Notes under the pieces: generated by a model
Told to the model about the DNA's origin: nothing
What the model saw: only the letters and a program-made list of their open reading frames with translations
Database searches by the model: none
Translations under genes and position numbers: made by a program
Shown here: positions 58,788 through 64,000 of the stretch, piece by piece
How the letters are laid out: each line of letters opens with the position of its first letter
Position numbering within the stretch: the first letter of the stretch is position 1
Origin: Spirodela intermedia
Lineage: Eukaryota; Streptophyta; Magnoliopsida; Alismatales; Araceae
DNA: 64,000 bases
NCBI GenBank assembly: GCA_902729315.2
Contig: LR746265.1
Span: forward strand, 2,584,892 to 2,648,891
Reading direction: 5' to 3'

Positions 58788-61700
58788 ATGGCGGTCCCGG
58801 AGCTCGCCGCGGAAGGGCAGGCGGCACCAGGCGCTTACGCTAACGGGACGTTGAGCGGGGAGCCGCGAGCGTCGGCTCCTTCCGAGAGGAAGAAGTCCCG
58901 CGAGAGCGAGCGCCGCCGTCGCCGGAGGAAGCAGAAGAAGAACCTCGATCCGTCTGCCGTCGTTTCCAGCGGAGGGCGTGAGGATAGCGGCGATGAGGAA
59001 GAATCCAAAGGGATCGGTGGTCTCCCTAAGGTTTGTCACGAGTCGGGTTTTTCAGAACGTTCCGCTTGTTAACCGTTCCTTATAGCTAGGGTTTTGGAAT
59101 GTTTGAAGAAATTCACTCTTATTGAGATCGTAAAATCCTTTTAGTTGCCCTTTCTATTATCTTTCCCATCTCCGTGGCCGTTTACTTCAGGAGATTTCAT
59201 CGCCTCCTATACCTGGTACTGGGTTTTCCGTTATCATGTGTTGCTCCCCTTCCAACGCCAGCCCCTTTTGATCTAACTGTTAAATTTTTAGGATTCAGTA
59301 GAAAATAAGCGCCGTCTCAACGGCCGCCAGCTTCACTACCTGAGATATTTGATTACTGCCTAGATCCGTTTTTGGCAAAGTGGACTATTCTTGTTAAATC
59401 ATACGATTGAATCTGGTTCTTTTGTGCAGGTGGAGGAGAAAATCGAAGTAGAATATGTTCCAGAGAAGGCAGAGATTGAAGATACTTTTCTTGAGGATTT
59501 CAAAAAGGTGTTTGAGAAGTTCAGCTTTAGTGACTCCGTTCCTGGAGCAGAGGTAGGATTAGAATAATTTAGGATTTCGGATTCTGAATGTCGCAATTTT
59601 TTGGACACTTTTTTAACACAGTCTCGGTTTTAACTTTGGTTGCAATGATGTTTCCCTTAGGATAATGCTAAAAATGTTGAAGCGGCCAATGCAGTGGCTA
59701 GACAGGAAGCTAAGTCAGACTCAGATGAGGAGGAGCAAGACAACCAAATGAAGGAGAAAGGCGTATCTAATAAGAAGAAAAAGGTTTTGCCTCCCTATTG
59801 CTTCACTAATTGTAGTTTTCGTTTTTTTTTAATTTTCTTTGATTTGGAAGAACTCAAGTTGTTATATTTTCATTCAGCTCCAAAGACGGATGAAAATTGC
59901 AGAACTGAAGCAGATATCTTCAAAGCCAGATGTAGTCGAGGTATGTATGCATATCGTCTTCCAAATGATTGCAGTATTGTTGTGGTTTCGACGTTTTGTT
60001 TAATCACTCTAATCTAGATGCAAAGTTTAGCAACCCATGGGCAATTTAACAGTCTACATATAGTTTAAAGTGTTTGAAGGTTAAAAATTCACATTAACCT
60101 AGGGAACAAATGATATCCACGTCCAGAAATCTTAAGTGGAACTGACTGCGAATGTTTTCTCTCTTTAGACAACCAGTTCACCACTTGTTCGTCATTCTCA
60201 ACCAAGCAGGGAGGTCCAATGGAAAAATTATATATTTATACAGATATATAGTTAAATGACCGAGGCAAGGAATGCAGCCAATATTCATCAGTGGCTTTCA
60301 TTTTTGATTTGCATCAAGTAGAGGAGAAAATTGTGGTCTCCAGTTCCTGTCCTCATTTGCGACCTAAAACCACGTTTTGTATCATTAAAACATTTCCAGT
60401 ATGCTGTTCATGAGATAGCACGTTTTGACTCAGCCGTTTGGCCACCCATGACCAAGTATTGTTTTACTGACAAGCTTTGATATGAATTAAAAAGACTCGA
60501 GTTCGTGGTTTTGCTGATCTCATTTTCCTTGGATGCTTTTGTTGGATAGTTGAAAACTTCGGTGGTCTAGGACATCTGAAGAGTCTTAAAGATGTATGAG
60601 TCAGATCCTATATTGTGCGATCATTTCATGGTTTTTCTTCCGTATCATCTCTAAGGTAGTCTTTTAAGCATTGATAGTTTGGAAGGCACGGAGAACATCT
60701 GGGCCTTGATGAGGGCACGGAGTACATGCTTCACACCATTAGTAGATGCGAAATGAGTCTGGGAGAAATTAGTGGCTTTAAGAGGGAACGAACATCATCA
60801 CAGAAAGTGCATTGTGAGATTAAATGTGAAAGAGTAGTTAGGAGGAAGTTCCTTGACCTTTATGACACCATCTTTTACTGTTATTTATTTAGTCGTGTTG
60901 TCAACCCTATGAAAATCAAACATATCGTGTCTTCTTGAAAATAAAACGAATAGGTCAATCATTTTGCTCTTCTTCAATATTTGATTTCTGAAATGCTCAA
61001 GAGCGTAGGACAGAGCTTGTGATTGCAGTCACATGAATCTTGGTATATAGGGTCAACTGCTCGTGCTGTACCTTTCGTATTTATGATTAGGTCTTCTTTT
61101 GCAACATAGATTGCAGTTGCAAGGGAAATGGATGGCACAATCACAAAACAAAGATCCTCCGGATTGTGTCTCATTGTTGTCTAACAGGGGTAACGTCATA
61201 AAATTCATGGTTGTCAAGTTTTTCATGTCATGAATTTGATAAATCCTTCTTATCTATTGCATAAATCTGTGTAAATAGCGCGTCAGTTTTTGAGGTACAG
61301 GAAGTCGTGAAAGTTTGTATACCAATGTGGTGTTGCATTACATAGTCACATGTCAGGTTTCCACAAGAATGATAATATCTTTTCTTTTTTTGTCATTTTT
61401 AGATCTGGGACGCAACTGCTGCAGACCCAAAGTTGCTCGTTTTCCTGAAATCTTATCGAAACACTGTGCCTGTCCCAAGACATTGGTGCCAGAAGAGGAA
61501 GTTCTTACAGGTGAGTCGTAGCACCACTCATTAACTTTGACGAGGTTTTTATGTTTAGTCCTTAAATTGGAAATGCTGTTGAAGAGGGGATCTCATGGGG
61601 GGTGGGTGAAGATGAAGTCGATGACTCCCCTCTTATACGTATATGTGGTTCTTGCAGGGAACCGGCTGTAACAGCAATCTTGGAGCCTGGACATGTTGGT

Positions 61701-63896
61701 GTTTGGCAAAAGGGGGGACCTTGAATGGTTTCTCCTGGAATATTTTGATGGGGTGGGTGGGCTAATTGAAATATATATGATATCCTGAAGCCATTGTCAG
61801 GAATGAAATGAAACTAAAAGTGAGACTGAACGAAGAGCATATTTTAGATTGCATTAGTGCTAGTTAAAAGAGCACAAGCTTTTGGCACTTAGTATTGAAT
61901 AATCACAGTTTGTGCTTTGTACATCCCTTGATTTTCTAGGTCGGACTGAATTTTTGCTTTTATATTGGAGATTTTTTGAGCTGTTACACCACTTTAAAAT
62001 TCTCAGATATAACTGGCTGAATTAGGATAATGTGCTGTAGGTTGCAAACAATCTTTCATGTATTATGGATTTTATGCAAAAATTATCATTTTGCAGGGAA
62101 AGCGTGGTATTGAAAAGCAACCATTTCAGCTTCCTGATTTCATTGCTGCTACTGGAATTGAAAAAATTCGCCAGGTAAAAAGAAGTAACATAAGGAATTC
62201 TATTTTTTTTGGTTGATTGATAAGATCCCTTTTTATTTTTAAGAAAATGTTACATTGTCTATCAGAGTAACTTGATAGTAATTGTTGTAACCCATATGCT
62301 TTGTTGTACCCACAGGCCTACATTGAGAAGGAAGATAGTAAGAAATTGAAACAGAAGCAGCGGGAGCGCATGCAACCAAAGATGGGGAAGATGGATATTG
62401 ACTACCAGGTCCGCCTTGTTTTGGGGTTTGCATTCTGAAATTTAATTTTCATTCTCTTATTACTATTGTCTTTATACCCTGTCAGGTTGACTATTACTCA
62501 TTGACTGGAATTCATTAAAATAAACGAAAAACTTTCCTTTCAGGTTCTTCATGATGCGTTTTTTAAGTACCAGACTAAGCCGAAGTTGACGACACACGGT
62601 GATCTTTATCACGAAGGAAAAGAATTTGAGGTATGTCCAGTGTTTTGCACCCTGATGTGAACAGACTCGTGTGTATTTCCTTATGATGTCAGATTCCTCG
62701 GTATTTTTTCCGTGCAACGATGGATGATTCCATAATATTTCCTTTGGATACATTTTATTGATGATAATTGTTAGGCAAGCGGACTGATTATTTATTTTCC
62801 TTGGATGAGAAGTTTCTCAGAAAATTATGTTCATCATATCAATAACCGATACTGGAACTGTGATGATCGCCATTCCAAGTGGCCATCCTTGCAGTTTTCT
62901 AAAAAATTGCAATTAGCTAGGGAGCATTTTCCGGTCTGGGAGCTTATAAAATGTTATGTATTTCGTCACCCATCTTCGGGGGAAAATAGACCCTAAAACC
63001 TGAACATCTTATACTGTCAATTAGTCTGTTCTCTAATTTATCTGCTCCAGGATATATCAGTTCGACTGTGTTGCAGAGTCAGGAGCGCAAGGATTAGTTG
63101 TATGGCCCTCTTTTTACATCATATCCATTTGGAGCTCATTCGATACGCTTTAGGCTATAATAGATGATAACTGTCTACTTCGTCGTGTAAAACAAAATTT
63201 TCATGATTTTTTTGGCATATTAAATGGTTTTATTGATTATGACAATAATTTTCTAATGAAGATAAGTCTTAGGACTCATTTGATAACGGTTGAGTTTCTT
63301 ATAAAATATTAAATCTAGTATTTCATGTCTTAGACGAGAGTCTATTATTGAATTTCTCAATAGGAAGGGAACCAAGAGACAAGTACTTACCTTAAGTACA
63401 AATATTTGCTATTTGAATCATGTAGTAAAAATTGGGTTCAATTGACGCAAAGAAAAATCAGCCATGCTGCTGTTTTTTCTCCGTAACTCCTCTTTCAAGT
63501 CAAAAGTGGCCAACTGTTTTTTTGCTCTGTTGCTTCTCATTCTTTCTGTCTTCATAGTTTATGAACTTGATTCTTGATTCGCATGTGCGACAGGTCAAGC
63601 TACGAGAAATGAAACCAGGTACCCTCTCACATGAACTGAAAGAAGCTCTTGGTATGCCTGATGGTGCCCCTCCCCCATGGCTCATCAACATGCAGGTCAG
63701 TTGCTCAGTAACCTACGCGGGTGATATCAAATCACGAAACGTGCATCTGTAACCTAACCAAAATTTTCCTTCACAGAGGTATGGCCCCCCGCCATCGTAT
63801 CCTCATCTGAAAATTCCTGGCTTAAATGCTCCAATCCCTGCTGGAGCTAGCTTTGGGTATCATCCTGGTGGCTGGGGCAAACCCCCTGTTGATGAA
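58788..63896 (+). CDS. SF3B2: Splicing factor 3B subunit 2 (SF3b145/SAP145), 5' part; continues beyond the window
   Basis: Ten exons seen: 58788-59030, 59430-59552, 59661-59783, 59878-59940, 61403-61510, 62097-62174, 62316-62408, 62544-62630, 63594-63695, 63777-63896. Every one is a multiple of three (phase 0 throughout), giving 380 residues; the gene runs off the right edge. The N-terminus is short, basic and acidic (KKSRESERRRRRRKQKKN), then VEYVPEKAEIED and FEKFSF. Residues about 164-296 are the DUF382 domain (MKIAELKQISSKPDVVEIWD, PVPRHWCQKRKFLQGKRGIEK, MQPKMGKMDIDYQVLHDAFF). Residues about 307-370 are the PSP proline-rich domain (GTLSHELKEALGMPDGAPPPWLINMQRYGPPPSYPHLKIPGLNAPIP). SF3B2 is part of the U2 snRNP SF3b complex and contacts pre-mRNA near the branch site in the nucleus. 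Intron 4 (59941-61402) is the longest seen. Confidence 0.95.
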
Positions 63897-64000
63897 GTGA
63901 GTTTGACTTCTTCTTCTTCTTGTTCTTCTTCCAAATAACTACGTTCCCTCATCTGGACAGAACCAGTATATGAAATATTTAACCTAACTTGTTGTTTTTT

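Overview
The window is nuclear DNA of a flowering plant. All ten recognisable protein genes have close, well-known plant counterparts, nine of them are split by GT-AG introns, and the spacers are AT-rich with CT/GA microsatellites. The first exons of several genes (SufD, the LanC-like gene, the glycosyltransferase) are very GC-rich beside AT-rich introns. That hints at a monocot outside the grasses or an early-diverging angiosperm; this placement is an inference. Nothing bacterial, organellar or viral was seen, and there is no CRISPR array. I rebuilt the exon-intron models by hand. In every gene the exon phases add up to one open frame, which is the main support for the coordinates.

Layout, left to right: (1) 606-1889 (+), a DUF3700/TSJT1-type 'YGL and LRDR' protein, followed by a degenerate ~240-bp tandem repeat. 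(2) 3288-8238 (-), TRAPPC13, a TRAPP trafficking complex subunit with a 15-nt micro-exon and a 21-nt last exon. (3) 8736-23107 (-), MED16/SFR6, the Mediator tail subunit, 16 exons. (4) 26810-31856 (+), a receptor-like cytoplasmic kinase of the CRPK1 type. (5) 32424-42524 (+), WAPL, the cohesin-release factor, 13 exons. (6) 43133-44931 (+), a LanC-like (GCR2/GCL) protein. (7) 45027-46891 (-), the plastid Fe-S scaffold protein SufD (ABCI7). (8) 47962-49281 (+), an intronless alpha-1,4-glycosyltransferase-like Golgi protein. (9) 49916-51999 (-), a soluble epoxide hydrolase. (10) 55727-58182 (-), a polyol/sugar transporter of the PLT4 type. (11) 58788 to beyond the right edge (+), SF3B2 (SF3b145), a U2 snRNP splicing factor, 5' part only. 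Items 2 to 11 plus item 1 make eleven gene loci, the last of them partial.

Most genes are single-copy housekeeping functions (Mediator, cohesin, spliceosome, Fe-S assembly, vesicle tethering) mixed with stress or metabolism genes. They are neighbours, not an operon, and I see no sign of a shared pathway. Several promoters of the housekeeping genes carry clusters of TGGGCC/TGGGCT (site II) elements; the clearest is a run of five upstream of WAPL. The only gene-poor stretches are 23.1-26.8 kb and 52-55.7 kb; the second holds weak traces of an old retroelement and a long CT tract.

I did not find a convincing new biological system. The items most worth a second look are the TRAPPC13 micro-exon, three DP[FY]xF motifs in WAPL, CT/CTT tracts in four introns of the LanC-like gene (one starting at the splice donor), the site II clusters, and the tandem repeat at 2.2-2.8 kb.
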